Part shown: piece after piece, positions 24,981-35,829 of the stretch
Numbering within the stretch: position 1 is the stretch's first letter
Layout of the letters: every line of letters starts with the position of its first letter
From: Staphylococcus haemolyticus
Lineage (GTDB): Bacteria > Bacillota > Bacilli > Staphylococcales > Staphylococcaceae
Assembly: GCF_006094395.1 (NCBI RefSeq)
Contig: NZ_CP035291.1
Location: 1,488,001-1,552,000, forward strand
Reading direction: 5' to 3'
DNA length: 64,000 bases
Notes under the pieces: model-generated
What the model saw: the letters and a program-made list of their open reading frames with translations, nothing else
What the model was told of the DNA's origin: nothing
The model's database searches: none
Program-made: the position numbers and the translations under genes

Positions 24981-27686
24981 TTATTGCGCTAATTTATTTC
25001 TTAGAACCATTTGTAAAATACCACCATGACGATAGTAATCTAATTCTACTAGTGAATCAAATCGTACAATTGCTTCAAAATCAACGACTTCACCATTTTC
25101 TTTTTTAGCATGTACTTTCACAGTATCACGTGGACTTACTGTTTCGTCAATATCAACAGAAATAGCTTCTTTTCCATCTAATCCTAATGATTCAGCTGAT
25201 TCACCATCTTTAAATTGTAATGGTAAAACACCCATCATAACTAAGTTAGAACGGTGAATACGTTCATAGCTTTGAGCGATAACAGTTTTCACACCTAATA
25301 AGTTTGTACCTTTTGCAGCCCAGTCACGAGAAGAACCCATACCGTAGTCGTTTCCTGCTAAAACAGCTAAACCAGTACCGTCTTCTTTATATTTCATAGC
25401 TGCATCATATATAGGCATTACTTCATCTGTAGGCCAGTAAGTAGTGAATCCACCTTCAGTACCTGGGGCTAATTGGTTTTTAATACGAATATTAGCAAAT
25501 GTACCTCTTACCATTACTTCATGGTTACCACGTCGAGAACCGTAAGAGTTAAAGTTTCTAATAGGTACATCATGATCTAATAAATATTTACCAGCTGGTG
25601 TGTCTTTACCGATTGCACCGGCAGGAGAAATATGGTCAGTCGTAACAGAATCGCCAAATTTACCCATAACTCTTAAATCTTTAAGTGGTTCAATTGTACC
25701 AGGCTCTTTTGATAAACCTTGGAAGAATGATGGATTTTGGATATATGTTGAATTAGGATCAAAGTCATATAATGGTGCATCTGTTACATCAATTTCATTC
25801 CACATTTCATTGTTATTATACACGTTTTTATATTCTTCTAAGAATAGTTCAGGTGTTACAACACTATCTACAGTATCTGCAACTTCTTGAATAGTTGGCC
25901 AGATATCGTTTAAGTAAACATCTTGACCATCTTTACCTTTACCAATTGGCTCATTTTGTAAATCAATATCAACTGTACCAGCTAATGCATAAGCTACTAC
26001 TAATTGAGGAGAAGCTAAATAGTTTGCTTTAACTAATGGATGGATACGACCTTCAAAGTTACGGTTACCAGATAATACTGATGTAACTAGTAAATCTTCT
26101 TCAGCCACTGCTTTTTCGATTTCAGGTAATAATGGACCAGAGTTACCAATACATGTAGTACAGCCGTAACCAACTAAGTTAAACCCTAAGTCATCTAAAT
26201 ATTCTTGAAGACCTGAATCTCTTAAGTATCCAGTTACAACTTTTGAACCTGGCGCTAATGAAGTTTTAACAAATTCAGGAACTTTAAGACCTTTTTCAAC
26301 AGCTTTTTTAGCAACTAAGCCTGCCCCTAACATTACATAAGGGTTAGATGTATTTGTACATGATGTGATTGCTGCAATAGCAATATCACCTGTTTTCATT
26401 GTTGCAGTTGAACCGTCAGCAAAATTGATATTTGCTTTTTTATCAAATTCACTTTTATCTAGTCCATGTCCTTGGTTACCAGCAGGTGCTGTAACAGATT
26501 TTTCAAATTCTTTCTTCATATCACTTAAGAAAATTAAATCTTGTGGACGTTTTGGACCTGATAATGAAGCTTCAACAGTAGATAAATCTAAGTCGATGAC
26601 ATCTGTATATTCAGGGTCTTCTTTATCTACAGTGAAGAACATATTATTTTGTTCTAAATAAGCTTTAACTAATTCAACATGCTCTTCTTTACGTCCAGTT
26701 AATCTCATATATTTAAGAGATTCTTCATCAACTGGGAAGAAACCACAAGTTGCACCATATTCAGGCGCCATGTTAGCGATTGTTGCACGATCTGCTAATG
26801 GTAAGTCAGTTACACCAGGACCGAAGAATTCAACAAATTTGCCAACTACACCTTTTTTACGTAGTTCTTGAGTCACACGTAATGCTAAATCAGTAGCTGT
26901 TGAACCTTGTGGTAATGAATTAGTTAATCGAACACCAATTACTTCAGGGATTGGGAAGTAAGAAGGTTGTCCTAGCATACCCGCTTCGGCTTCAATACCA
27001 CCAACACCCCAACCTAATACACCAATACCATTGATCATTGTTGTATGAGAGTCAGTTCCTACAAGTGTGTCAGGAAATGCCGTCTGTTCTCCATCAACAT
27101 CGCGAACGTGTACAACATTTGCAAGATATTCTAAGTTTACTTGGTGAACAATACCAGTTGCAGGGGGAACAGCATTATAGTTATCAAATGCTTTAGTCGC
27201 CCAATTTAAAAATTGATAACGCTCATAGTTACGTTCGAATTCTAATTTCATATTTCTTTCTAATGCATCTGGATTAGCATAGCTATCAACTTGAACAGAG
27301 TGGTCAATGACTAAGTCAACTGGCACTTCTGGGTTGATTTTATTAATATCCCCACCAACATCGTTCATTGCTTTACGTAATGATGCTAAATCAACAACCG
27401 CAGGAACACCTGTGAAGTCTTGCAGAATAACACGAGATGGTTTGAAAGGTACTTCACCTTCATTTCCTTCATTGCCAAAGTTACCCAACGCTTTAATATG
27501 TTCATCAGTAATGACAAATTCATCTTCTTGTCTTAATACTGATTCTAATAAAACACGAATTGAGTAAGGTAATTTACTTATTTTTGTTAAACCTTGTTCT
27601 TCTAAACTTTTTAAATCATAGTACGTATATGACTGGCCATTTGCTTCAAATGTCTTTTTAGCTTGTTGCTTAATGTTAGAAGTCAT
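24981..27686 (-). CDS. acnA: Aconitate hydratase A
   Basis: Converts citrate to isocitrate in the TCA cycle; also the IRP1-type aconitase that can bind RNA when its cluster is lost. 901 residues. Cluster ligands are visible as Cys in TSCTNTSNP and the pair [12 protein letters not shown]; other aconitase motifs include [20 protein letters not shown] and [15 protein letters not shown]. Starts at ATG 27686 behind AAGGGGGA. A Fur-like box is 185 bases upstream, of interest because the enzyme is iron-dependent. Confidence 0.97.
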   Translation of the reverse strand: MTSNIKQQAKKTFEANGQSYTYYDLKSLEEQGLTKISKLPYSIRVLLESVLRQEDEFVITDEHIKALGNFGNEGNEGEVPFKPSRVILQDFTGVPAVVDLASLRKAMNDVGGDINKINPEVPVDLVIDHSVQVDSYANPDALERNMKLEFERNYERYQFLNWATKAFDNYNAVPPATGIVHQVNLEYLANVVHVRDVDGEQTAFPDTLVGTDSHTTMINGIGVLGWGVGGIEAEAGMLGQPSYFPIPEVIGVRLTNSLPQGSTATDLALRVTQELRKKGVVGKFVEFFGPGVTDLPLADRATIANMAPEYGATCGFFPVDEESLKYMRLTGRKEEHVELVKAYLEQNNMFFTVDKEDPEYTDVIDLDLSTVEASLSGPKRPQDLIFLSDMKKEFEKSVTAPAGNQGHGLDKSEFDKKANINFADGSTATMKTGDIAIAAITSCTNTSNPYVMLGAGLVAKKAVEKGLKVPEFVKTSLAPGSKVVTGYLRDSGLQEYLDDLGFNLVGYGCTTCIGNSGPLLPEIEKAVAEEDLLVTSVLSGNRNFEGRIHPLVKANYLASPQLVVAYALAGTVDIDLQNEPIGKGKDGQDVYLNDIWPTIQEVADTVDSVVTPELFLEEYKNVYNNNEMWNEIDVTDAPLYDFDPNSTYIQNPSFFQGLSKEPGTIEPLKDLRVMGKFGDSVTTDHISPAGAIGKDTPAGKYLLDHDVPIRNFNSYGSRRGNHEVMVRGTFANIRIKNQLAPGTEGGFTTYWPTDEVMPIYDAAMKYKEDGTGLAVLAGNDYGMGSSRDWAAKGTNLLGVKTVIAQSYERIHRSNLVMMGVLPLQFKDGESAESLGLDGKEAISVDIDETVSPRDTVKVHAKKENGEVVDFEAIVRFDSLVELDYYRHGGILQMVLRNKLAQ

Positions 27687-27870
27687 TTATATATCCCCCT
27701 TGAATATTAAAATTCATATTTATATGCCTTTAAATAAATTGTATAATTATATGTTTTTCAAAACAACTGTATATACCTACATTTCACGTGATTTAGCTTT
27801 CGCATTTATAATCAGTGTATATAAGTTATTCTTATCATATGAGCTTACCACTATAAGTAAATATTATTAA

Positions 27871-27890
27871 TTGAGAATGATTTTCATTAA
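27871..27890. promoter_or_regulatory. Fur-like box upstream of acnA
   Basis: The 15-base core TGAGAATGATTTTCA at 27872-27886 matches the 7-1-7 Fur consensus TGATAATNATTATCA at 13 positions and keeps the dyad. It lies between the betaine-transporter terminator and acnA, about 185 bases from the acnA ATG. Confidence 0.55.
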
Positions 27891-27923
27891 TATATAACAT
27901 GATTTCTTTTAAATTCATAAAAA

Positions 27924-27955
27924 ACCCTCAAGTACTTTTAAAAGCACTTAAGGGT
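27924..27955 (-). terminator. Terminator of the betaine transporter gene
   Basis: ACCCTCAAGTACTTTT / AAAAGCACTTAAGGGT stem with TTTTTTAT on the minus strand. Confidence 0.85.
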
Positions 27956-27981
27956 AATAATGTTATTATGATGCCTTCATA

Positions 27982-29619
27982 TTATTTTTCAGCGTTTCTT
28001 CTTGATTCACGCTTTTCTAAAATATCAGATTCATAATCTTGTTGTTGATATTTAACATAATCTTGAAGTCTATGTTTGTTTGGTTGAAGTGTTAATCCTA
28101 AGAATTTACGTTCTTGGTTTGCATCTTTATAGAAACTAATCATCATCATTATAACTACAAAGGAGAATGGGAACGCACTTATAATTGCCGCACTTTGAAT
28201 AGCGTTTAATGCGTCAGCACCGTTTCCCCCACCTGCTAGTAATAAGATGAATGCGATTAATGATTGAGAAACACCCCATGTTACTTTCACAGCACTAGAA
28301 GGTTCAAGAGAACCAAATGTTGTTTGCATACCCAACACAAATGTAGCTGAATCGGCAGATGTGATAAAGAATGAAGCAATTAGTACTAATGCTATAAGTG
28401 ATAATGCCATTCCTAATGGAACGTGGTGGAATACACCGAACAACTGAGTTTCAGGTGTCATTTTAAATAATTCTGGGTGTTTTTTACCTGTTTCAATACC
28501 TAACACACCAAATACACTGAACCATAAGAAACTTACGATTGCTGGTACTAGTAAAACACCTGAGATAAATTCACGAATTGAACGTCCTTTAGACACACGT
28601 GCAATAAATACACCTACGAATGGACTCCAACTTAACCACCAACCCCAATAATAAAGGGTCCATGAAGACATCCATTCACGTTTTTGACCATTTAATGCTG
28701 CAGTGTCAAAACTGTTGAATAAGAATGAATTTAATAAGCTACCAGTTGAACTAGTAAACATATTTAAAATAAGTACAGTAGGTCCAATAATTAAAGCAAT
28801 AATCATTAAAACAGTACCTAAACCAATATTTAGGTTACTTAAATATTGAATACCTTTACTTAAACCAGACCATGCACTAGCAAGAAATAATATTGTAACT
28901 ACGACAATTATAATAGATTGAACCCATACATTATTTGGAACACCAAATAAATAATGAAGTCCACCATTAATTTGTAACGCACCCATACCAAGTGAAACGG
29001 CTACACCTACAACAGTCGCAAATACTGAAAGAACGTCAATAATTGTTCCTATAGGTCCTTCCACTTTGTCACCTAAAATAGGGCGTAGTGTACGTGAAAT
29101 TAAACCTGGTTCATTTTTTCTAAATTGTGCGTAAGCTAAAGCTAATGCAACTACACCATATACAGCCCAAGCATGGAATCCCCAGTGGAAAAATGTAGAA
29201 CGTAATGCTTCTGTATATGCTTCAGTAGTTTTAGGATCAGCATTAGGAGGTGAAGCAAAATCTGCCATAGGTTCAGCTGCACCGTAGAACACTAAACCTA
29301 TTCCCATACCAGCACTAAATAACATCGCAAACCATGAAACAGTATTAAATTCAGGTTTATCATTAGGTTTACCTAGTTTAAGTTTACCGATTGGACTAAA
29401 AATTAAAAAGATACAAAAGAACACTATTACAGTAGTCAAAATCATGTAATACCAGCCAAGCTTTTCAGTAATCCAACTACTGATGTCGCCTGTAATTTTA
29501 CCGAATTGCTCAGGTAAAAATGCACCGATTGATACAACAATGGCTACTACGATAGCACTGTAAATAAAAACCGATGAAAACTTCTTGTTTTGTTTTGTTT
29601 CTTCAGAAGAAGAATTCAT
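27982..29619 (-). CDS. opuD: BCCT family glycine betaine transporter (OpuD type)
   Basis: Sodium-coupled uptake of glycine betaine or related osmolytes. 545 residues, about 12 helices, with the BCCT signature region WTLYYWGWWLSWSPFVGVFIARVSKG near residue 320 written here in two parts: the aromatic box WGWWLSWSPFVG is the substrate-binding segment. N- and C-terminal hydrophilic tails are typical osmosensing regions. It is divergent from mscL, so import and release of solutes are neighbours. S. aureus has two opuD paralogues; position fits opuD2. Confidence 0.88.
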   Translation of the reverse strand: MNSSSEETKQNKKFSSVFIYSAIVVAIVVSIGAFLPEQFGKITGDISSWITEKLGWYYMILTTVIVFFCIFLIFSPIGKLKLGKPNDKPEFNTVSWFAMLFSAGMGIGLVFYGAAEPMADFASPPNADPKTTEAYTEALRSTFFHWGFHAWAVYGVVALALAYAQFRKNEPGLISRTLRPILGDKVEGPIGTIIDVLSVFATVVGVAVSLGMGALQINGGLHYLFGVPNNVWVQSIIIVVVTILFLASAWSGLSKGIQYLSNLNIGLGTVLMIIALIIGPTVLILNMFTSSTGSLLNSFLFNSFDTAALNGQKREWMSSWTLYYWGWWLSWSPFVGVFIARVSKGRSIREFISGVLLVPAIVSFLWFSVFGVLGIETGKKHPELFKMTPETQLFGVFHHVPLGMALSLIALVLIASFFITSADSATFVLGMQTTFGSLEPSSAVKVTWGVSQSLIAFILLLAGGGNGADALNAIQSAAIISAFPFSFVVIMMMISFYKDANQERKFLGLTLQPNKHRLQDYVKYQQQDYESDILEKRESRRNAEK

Positions 29620-29807
29620 AATTTACTTACTCCTTTCCTATAATAAATTTAAAAATTAGTTTGAAATAACTATGAAGTAATTTAAGACGCTATATTAAAG
29701 GATAACAAAGCCTTTATACAATATCAAATTTCTTTTAAATTAAACATTTACTAAAATATTTATATGTTGTATAATATATTTTATTCTTATGTGAGGGGTA
29801 TTGAATT

Positions 29808-30161
29808 ATGTTAAAAGAATTTAAAGAGTTTGCTCTTAAAGGTAATGTGCTAGATTTAGCAATCGCTGTAGTTATGGGTGCAGCATTCAATAAAATTGTT
29901 ACATCATTAGTTACATACATTATCATGCCATTAATTGGTAAAATTTTCGGTTCTGTTGATTTTGCTAAAGATTGGGAATTCTGGGGAATTAAATATGGCC
30001 TATTTATCCAATCAATTATTGATTTTATAATTGTAGCAATCGCATTATTTATATTTGTTAAAATCGCAAATACTTTAGTGAAGAAAGAAGAGCCTGAAGA
30101 AGAAATCGAAGAAAATACTGTTTTATTAACAGAAATCCGCGATTTGTTAAGAGCTAAATAA
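29808..30161 (+). CDS. mscL: Large-conductance mechanosensitive channel
   Basis: Emergency release valve under hypo-osmotic shock. 117 residues: N-terminal amphipathic [20 protein letters not shown], first helix [12 protein letters not shown], second helix near 65-90 and a charged cytoplasmic bundle ending [18 protein letters not shown] precedes the ATG. A TATAAT at 29770-29775 with TTTACT 17 bases upstream is the probable promoter. Confidence 0.96.
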   Translation: MLKEFKEFALKGNVLDLAIAVVMGAAFNKIVTSLVTYIIMPLIGKIFGSVDFAKDWEFWGIKYGLFIQSIIDFIIVAIALFIFVKIANTLVKKEEPEEEIEENTVLLTEIRDLLRAK

Positions 30162-30171
30162 TCATATTTTA

Positions 30172-30212
30172 AGACCGTATGACAATATTGAATTAATTTT
30201 GCCATACGGTCT
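30172..30212. terminator. Bidirectional terminator, mscL / sbcC
   Basis: AGACCGTATG / CATACGGTCT stem followed by T6, between convergent genes. Confidence 0.88.
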
Positions 30213-30215
30213 TTT

Positions 30216-33200
30216 TTAATTCCACTTAAATCGAGTATGACTTTGATATTGATTCGATGTTACCTCAAGTATTAATGGAATGCGTTGTTTAAGTTCACTA
30301 ACGTGAGATATGATACCAACCATCCTGCCTGAAGTTTTTAATTTCACCAAAGTATCTAAAGCAGTTTCTAATGTTTCTTGATCTAACGTACCAAAGCCTT
30401 CATCTATAAACATTGACTCAAGGGTAATACCTCCAGATTCTTGTTGAACTACTTCACTCAATCCTAGCGCTAAAGCTAGAGATGCTTGGAACGTTTCACC
30501 ACCTGATAATGAACTAATATGTCTAGATTTATTTGAATGAAAATCAAACACTTCAATTTCTAAACCACTATAACCATGAGATATAGATTCTCTTCTTTTT
30601 AGCTGATATCTTTCCCCACTCATGCGTTCCAAACGAATATTTGCTTGATGGATGATTCGTTCTAAGTAATAAATAAGCACATAGTTTTCAAGCGTCAATT
30701 TTTTACTATTTTTTCCTGATAGTACCTCTGATAATTCAAAGATTTCTTGTTGTTCTTTTAATTCTTTCTCTAAATAATTTATATGATCCATTATACTATT
30801 AAATTTGTCTTTATTATTCTGTACTTGATATTGAATTGTAGCACTCGCTTCAACGTACTTATTATAGTTGGATTCAATTTCAGTTTTTGTAGCTTCCAAT
30901 TTTTCAACTGATTCAGACTTATTATCTTTTGTAAGTTTAGATAGTCGTTCAATCTCTAAAGTAAGTTTTTGATGATCATGCTCATATTGCTGAATTTTCA
31001 TTTCAATTTGCTCTTTGTTTTCTAATTTAGATAATAAAATTTCAACATCCTTGTATGAATTTAGTCCAATTCGCTTCATTTCTTGATTAATTTCATCGCT
31101 ATGACCACTAATTTCTTGTTCAAGTTCTTTAATAGCTAATTTATTATTGTTTAAATTATTTGTTTCGATTTCAATTTGTTGTTTTGTTTGATTTATTTCT
31201 TTCTCTAATACTTCGCTCTTAGATACATAATCAGTTACTATTTGTTCATATTGCTTAAAGCACTGTTCAAATTTATTAGTTTCATCATAATTAGTGTAGC
31301 TTTTAAATTCATTTATTAGTGTTTCAAATTGATGCTTCAATGATAAAAGTTTTTCATGCTTAATTTGTAAGCTATGTTTAATATCTTTATGCTTATCTAG
31401 TGCACTTTTTAACTTTTCACGTTGCTTAATTTGAATTTGTAGTTTTTCTTTTTCCTTATTTTTAGTTCTTAATTGTTGTTCTATTTCGTTGATATCACTA
31501 ATTTCATCATCATTTATTTCTAACTCACTCATTTGATTACTAATATAATCAGAAGTGGTTTCAAGTTTAGTTAACTCATTTATTTTTTTATTTAACTGAT
31601 TATTGACCTCTTTTATTAAATTTTGATTCTTAGCAATTTCATCAAACTTAATATGTTCATTGAGAGACTCAATTTCATTACCACATATAGGACATGTATC
31701 TCCAACATGAAGTGCATTTTGAATTTCTTGAATAAATGTTTGTTTATCATTTAAATCTATATTTGACTTGTCTATATTTTCTAATTGAAGTTTTAAATCT
31801 GAAATTTGTTCTTTAGTCTTTTTAATACTATTCTCTGTTTCGTTGTATTTTTGACTTAAAGATTGGTATTTTTTCTTGTTTTCTCTCAAAGTCACTTTTT
31901 TATCAAAAGTGTTTGTTAATTGGAATATCTCCTGTGTTATTTCGTCAATATTCTCGTTATTAACATCTATTTTAGCTATATCATTATTTAATTTATCAAT
32001 TAAATTCTTATTTTCTTCTTGCTTTTGATTATTCTCTTTTAAGTATGTTTCATTTTGTTTAATTTCGTTAAAAGCTTCACGATACTTATTTATGTTTGAA
32101 TAAAACTGTTTAGTTTTATCAATATATTCAGACTTAATGTTAATATCTTCTAATTGTTCATTTAAAATTTCTTTTTCTTTCTTAAATTTCTCTAATTTAA
32201 CATTAAGTTCATTTAACTCTTCAAGAATAGAATTTAGCTTAACCTTAGTATTTTCATATTTTTGTTCTTTTGTGTTTCTTTGATTATACAATTGACTCAA
32301 GGGTTTAATTTCAATAATTTTACGTAATTCAGCTTTTAATTTTTCAATACTATCTTTGTTTTTTTCTAGTTGCACTTTCTTATCTTTATTTCGATCGAGT
32401 TCTTTAAGTGATTCTATTAATTTATTGTTTTCTTCAATTTTTCTTTTTATAGCTTCAAGCGCATCATTGTGTTCAGATTTTAATTGTTCATATTCTTCAT
32501 TTAAGTGTTGACCTACTAGTTCAAACTGAGGTATTGCTTTAATAATGTCTTTGGTTTGCATACTATTCAAAGATTTAAATTGAATTAATTCATCATTCTC
32601 AAATGTTTCAATATCTTCCCAAAGTATTTGAATCCGACTATAACGTGATTCTATTTGTTTCTTCTCGTCTTTAACTTGATTTAACAATAAATTTTGCATC
32701 TCTTCAAAACGGATACTATTGAATAATGTTCTTAAAATACTTTGTTTATCGGAACTATTAGATACTAAAAATTTCTTAAATTCTCCTTGAGGTAATATGA
32801 ATAATTGTCTAAATTGTTCAGCGTTGATACCTAACAAATCTTTGATAAAACCATTACCAGAGCTGATTTTACTCTCTCGTAGTTCGTAAAGCTGACTTTC
32901 TTCATCAAATTCAAAAACATCAAGTTTACCAGGTGTTAAGGAAGTATTCCCCTCTTTAATAAATCCAGCCTGTCTAGATATTTTAAATTTTTTATCGTTA
33001 ATTTTAAATTCATATTCTACACTCATTGGGGATTTACCATCTGCAAAATGACTTCGTAATTCCCCCTCATTTCTACCTTCTGTAGAAGCCTTACCAAATA
33101 GCGCATAAACAATGCCATCAAATAACATAGTTTTTCCCGAACCAGTTTTTCCACTTATTAAAAATAACTGTTCTTTATTTATTTGTTCAAAATCAATAAC

Positions 33201-33251
33201 TTCATGTATGAAAGGTCCAAAATTATTAAGTATTAATTTAGTTGGTCTCAA
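30216..33251 (-). CDS. sbcC: Exonuclease subunit SbcC
   Basis: SMC-like ATPase of the SbcCD (Mre11-Rad50 type) nuclease that opens hairpins and processes double-strand breaks. 1011 residues: Walker A ISGKTGSGKTMLFDG near residue 34, long coiled coils, the zinc hook GDTCPICGNE near residue 510 with its CXXC, and the C-terminal signature LSGGETFQASLALALGLSE plus Walker B MFIDEGFGTLD. Start is TTG 33251 behind GGGAGG. It follows sbcD by 4 bases and shares its LexA-controlled promoter. Confidence 0.95.
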   Translation of the reverse strand: MRPTKLILNNFGPFIHEVIDFEQINKEQLFLISGKTGSGKTMLFDGIVYALFGKASTEGRNEGELRSHFADGKSPMSVEYEFKINDKKFKISRQAGFIKEGNTSLTPGKLDVFEFDEESQLYELRESKISSGNGFIKDLLGINAEQFRQLFILPQGEFKKFLVSNSSDKQSILRTLFNSIRFEEMQNLLLNQVKDEKKQIESRYSRIQILWEDIETFENDELIQFKSLNSMQTKDIIKAIPQFELVGQHLNEEYEQLKSEHNDALEAIKRKIEENNKLIESLKELDRNKDKKVQLEKNKDSIEKLKAELRKIIEIKPLSQLYNQRNTKEQKYENTKVKLNSILEELNELNVKLEKFKKEKEILNEQLEDINIKSEYIDKTKQFYSNINKYREAFNEIKQNETYLKENNQKQEENKNLIDKLNNDIAKIDVNNENIDEITQEIFQLTNTFDKKVTLRENKKKYQSLSQKYNETENSIKKTKEQISDLKLQLENIDKSNIDLNDKQTFIQEIQNALHVGDTCPICGNEIESLNEHIKFDEIAKNQNLIKEVNNQLNKKINELTKLETTSDYISNQMSELEINDDEISDINEIEQQLRTKNKEKEKLQIQIKQREKLKSALDKHKDIKHSLQIKHEKLLSLKHQFETLINEFKSYTNYDETNKFEQCFKQYEQIVTDYVSKSEVLEKEINQTKQQIEIETNNLNNNKLAIKELEQEISGHSDEINQEMKRIGLNSYKDVEILLSKLENKEQIEMKIQQYEHDHQKLTLEIERLSKLTKDNKSESVEKLEATKTEIESNYNKYVEASATIQYQVQNNKDKFNSIMDHINYLEKELKEQQEIFELSEVLSGKNSKKLTLENYVLIYYLERIIHQANIRLERMSGERYQLKRRESISHGYSGLEIEVFDFHSNKSRHISSLSGGETFQASLALALGLSEVVQQESGGITLESMFIDEGFGTLDQETLETALDTLVKLKTSGRMVGIISHVSELKQRIPLILEVTSNQYQSHTRFKWN

Positions 33252-33255
33252 TTAT

Positions 33256-34380
33256 TTAGTCCTCCCTATTGATAACTTGATTTAATAATTGATGTATTTT
33301 CTTCTCTTGATAGTTTGTTAAATCTTCATCCGTAATTGTTTTGTAGAAATTTTTAATTATTGTAGGGTCATCTGTAGTTTTAAAATCTGCGTACGTTGAT
33401 TTATTATGATTTTCAAAAGTGATATTACTAAGCGAAAGTGTATTTGGGTATATCTGTTTAAGGTGGATGATAGGGTCGGTAACATGAGACATATTTTTAA
33501 GTTTGAAGTGAAAATAATTATCTTTATTTTTCACAGGAACGTCGCCTTGTATAACAGCCGAGTAGTCACCTTCAATTTCCTCTAACTCTCTTAAAGGTTT
33601 TAATTGTACAAACTTAGTATTTATGTCACCTTTTGAATTAATCATTAATTTTTTGTATCCTTTGGCCTGGTTCACTTCAGAAAATGAGTATTGTAATAAC
33701 GAACCACTATAATCAACAATATTATCTGTAATACTAAATGGATGATGAAGATGTCCTAATAGTACTTTGTCAAAAATATTGAAGTTAGCGCTTTCTACAC
33801 TTTCAACTGTTCCAATTGTAAGTGGCCTTTCAGATTCTGATGTTTTACCACCTTTTATAGTTAAATGGCCAATTAAAATATTAATTTGATTCGGGTCTAT
33901 AATCTTCGAAATGTGGTTAATACACTTTTGAGTTGCTTGCTCATATGTCTTGATATCATCATCATCGAAGTAAGCCTTAATTTCACTAATAGTGGCAAAA
34001 GGAAGTGTGTAAAAGTTAATATTATTAATAGTTATAGGTGTAGACATTAATTCTAGTTGCGTTCTAATATATAATTGTGAAAACTCAAACCATGTTGACC
34101 CATAATTTAATCTTTCTCTACCATCATGATTCCCATTGGTTATAATTGTAGGAATTTTCATATTTACATTTATAATTTTAATCGTTTCTTCAAAAAGTCT
34201 AATGGTCTCCTTACTAGGATAAGACGTATCATATATATCACCCGAAATAACCAGAACATCTGGTTTCTCTTCCTTCAAATTATCAATAAGTTTGTTCAAT
34301 ATATAATGTTGATCTTCTAAAAATTGCTTACCATTTAAAATCTTACCTAAATGCCAATCAGCAGTGTGAATAACCTTCAT
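33256..34380 (-). CDS. sbcD: Exonuclease subunit SbcD
   Basis: Mre11-type nuclease. 374 residues with the metallophosphoesterase motifs in order: [38 protein letters not shown] and [12 protein letters not shown] 34380 is preceded by GGGAGGCCATT. First gene of the sbcDC operon. The promoter (TTGAAC, 17 bases, TATAAT) is followed at once by a LexA box. Confidence 0.95.
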
Positions 34381-34394
34381 AATGGCCTCCCTTT

Positions 34395-34408
34395 AGAACA
34401 TTTGTTCG
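34395..34408. promoter_or_regulatory. LexA box of sbcDC
   Basis: AGAACATTTGTTCG (reverse strand CGAACAAATGTTCT) lies just downstream of the TATAAT of the sbcD promoter, over the expected start of transcription. One mismatch to CGAACAnnTGTTCG. Confidence 0.85.
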
Positions 34409-34443
34409 TGTATATTATATCTTGAATCACACTATTGTTCAAA

Positions 34444-34690
34444 CTAAAAAAGATGGAACAATGATTAATTTAAATTCATTGTCCCACCTATGTTATTAAG
34501 CAGCTATTAATAACCCCAACTTGCATCACTTGTAGAATTTCTAATTTGAAATTCTCTTTGTTGGGCCCCGCTCAACCCCGCAAGGTTGACTAGAATTAAA
34601 AAAGTTAGTTACAGGTGTATTTTTAATTCAGTCAACTACTTCCAATATGTAATTATAGCCTGAGATATTGATTTATGTCCCAGGCTATAC
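34444..34690. repeat. Composite dispersed repeat with STAR core
   Basis: The 360-base gap between sbcD and the CcdC-like gene is mostly repeat. A hairpin GGAACAATGA/TCATTGTCC is followed by CCCCAACTTGCATCACTTGT, an AATTTC/GAAATT pair and TTTGTTGGGCCCCG, which matches the STAR core. Then CCCCGCAAGGTTGACTAGAA and a tail ending TTTATGTCCCAGGCT, both shared with the 62943-63090 repeat. The end forms a hairpin ATAGCCTG/CAGGCTAT. Confidence 0.7.
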
Positions 34691-34740
34691 TAAAATTTTC
34701 AAAGTAATTTAAAATACATCATTTTTTAATCATTATTCAA

Positions 34741-35208
34741 TTATTTGACAGTTGCTCTTTTCAACTTTTTATATTTATATAACATAGCTAATCTCCAAGG
34801 AACAATCATGCTAAACGCAAGTAAGAAGAACATGCCGCCAATTTCACCTGGATCAATTTTACTACTGATAAATATTTTAATTACAGTACGTATAATTAAT
34901 AAAGAAATTAAAATGATTGGAAATGCTTTTGAGCGCTTCATATAAATTTCAGTACCGTGTACCTCAAAGTGACTTGTCCATATAAGAACAGATGAGAATA
35001 AGACACCTAGAATAATTGACTCTAAAATTTCAGTACCAGTCAATCTAAAGTACGGAATCACATACATCAATGCGCCTGTAGCCATGAAAAATGGAGGTAA
35101 TATAATTTTCTTTTCATTAACAGGAAAGTTTTGAGCTTTCATTCGAATAAAAATTACTACTATACCCATAAATAAAGCAAATACAACAGAAAAAATTAAA
35201 TACGCCAA
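34741..35208 (-). CDS. CcdC-like membrane protein
   Basis: 155-residue integral membrane protein with five predicted helices, resembling the CcdC/YneN-neighbourhood family of Firmicutes (MAYLIFSVVFALFMGIVVIF at the N-terminus, IVPWRLAMLYKYKKLKR at the C-terminus). CcdC in Bacillus is encoded with cytochrome c maturation genes, but no such genes are near and its function is unproven. The start is TTG 35208 with AGAAGGTG upstream. Confidence 0.7.
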   Translation of the reverse strand: MAYLIFSVVFALFMGIVVIFIRMKAQNFPVNEKKIILPPFFMATGALMYVIPYFRLTGTEILESIILGVLFSSVLIWTSHFEVHGTEIYMKRSKAFPIILISLLIIRTVIKIFISSKIDPGEIGGMFFLLAFSMIVPWRLAMLYKYKKLKRATVK

Positions 35209-35327
35209 CGTTACACCTTCTTATATATTCATAAACCCTTACTCTTTATTACTCATTGTAATTTATTTAGATTTTTAAATATTTTTCTTTTTAAATAACA
35301 CTAAAGTTGTTTTACTACAAAAATAAA

Positions 35328-35357
35328 GGATTGTAAACCTTAAAGGTACTACAATCC
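35328..35357 (-). terminator. Terminator of the YneF-like gene
   Basis: GGATTGTA / TACAATCC stem with TTTATTTTTG on the minus strand. Confidence 0.75.
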
Positions 35358-35366
35358 ATTTAAAAA

Positions 35367-35609
35367 TTATTTTTTTGAACTTTTCATGTTTTGATCCATG
35401 TTTTTATTCATCATTGTCATCATTTGATTGATTTTCTTTTGCGATGGTTTTTGACCCATTTGCATCATCATCATACGTAACATTTCTTCATTAATAGGTG
35501 GGTTTTTTTTCAAATAATCCATCATATATTTACGTGCTAAAAAGAAACCACCAACTAGTCCACCGATAAGCGCTACAATGATTAATAAAATTGCTAACCA
35601 TGTTGCCAT
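35367..35609 (-). CDS. UPF0154 (YneF-like) single-pass membrane protein
   Basis: 80-residue protein: one N-terminal membrane helix ([20 protein letters not shown]) then a methionine-rich cytoplasmic tail with [20 protein letters not shown]. Start taken at ATG 35609, six bases after GGTG; the frame's earlier GTG overlaps that site. Function unknown; widespread in Firmicutes, often near tkt as here. Confidence 0.85.
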   Translation of the reverse strand: MATWLAILLIIVALIGGLVGGFFLARKYMMDYLKKNPPINEEMLRMMMMQMGQKPSQKKINQMMTMMNKNMDQNMKSSKK

Positions 35610-35779
35610 TGTTTCACCCACTTTCTATATCCTACTGAATTTTACTAAATTACTATTCTATTTTCAAGAGCTAGTTAGTAATTCTGCATCCATTTGTTAT
35701 CATAACAAATACTTAAACAAATGTAATACTTATTTTTAGTTAACTTAAAAATTATTTTGTATTGCTCATTCAAATTAAA

Positions 35780-35803
35780 GAAGACTTTCCAATGAAAGCC
35801 TTC
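35780..35803 (-). terminator. tkt terminator
   Basis: GAAGACTTTC / GAAAGCCTTC stem, then TTTAATTTG on the minus strand. Confidence 0.75.
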
Positions 35804-35829
35804 TCAGTTCTCTAATTTCTTATCTAATA

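Noticed and set aside
25600..27567. Several plus-strand frames across acnA
   Set aside because: All mirror the aconitase coding sequence; no independent signals.
29735..30205. 156-residue open frame antisense to mscL
   Set aside because: Shadow of mscL and its terminator.
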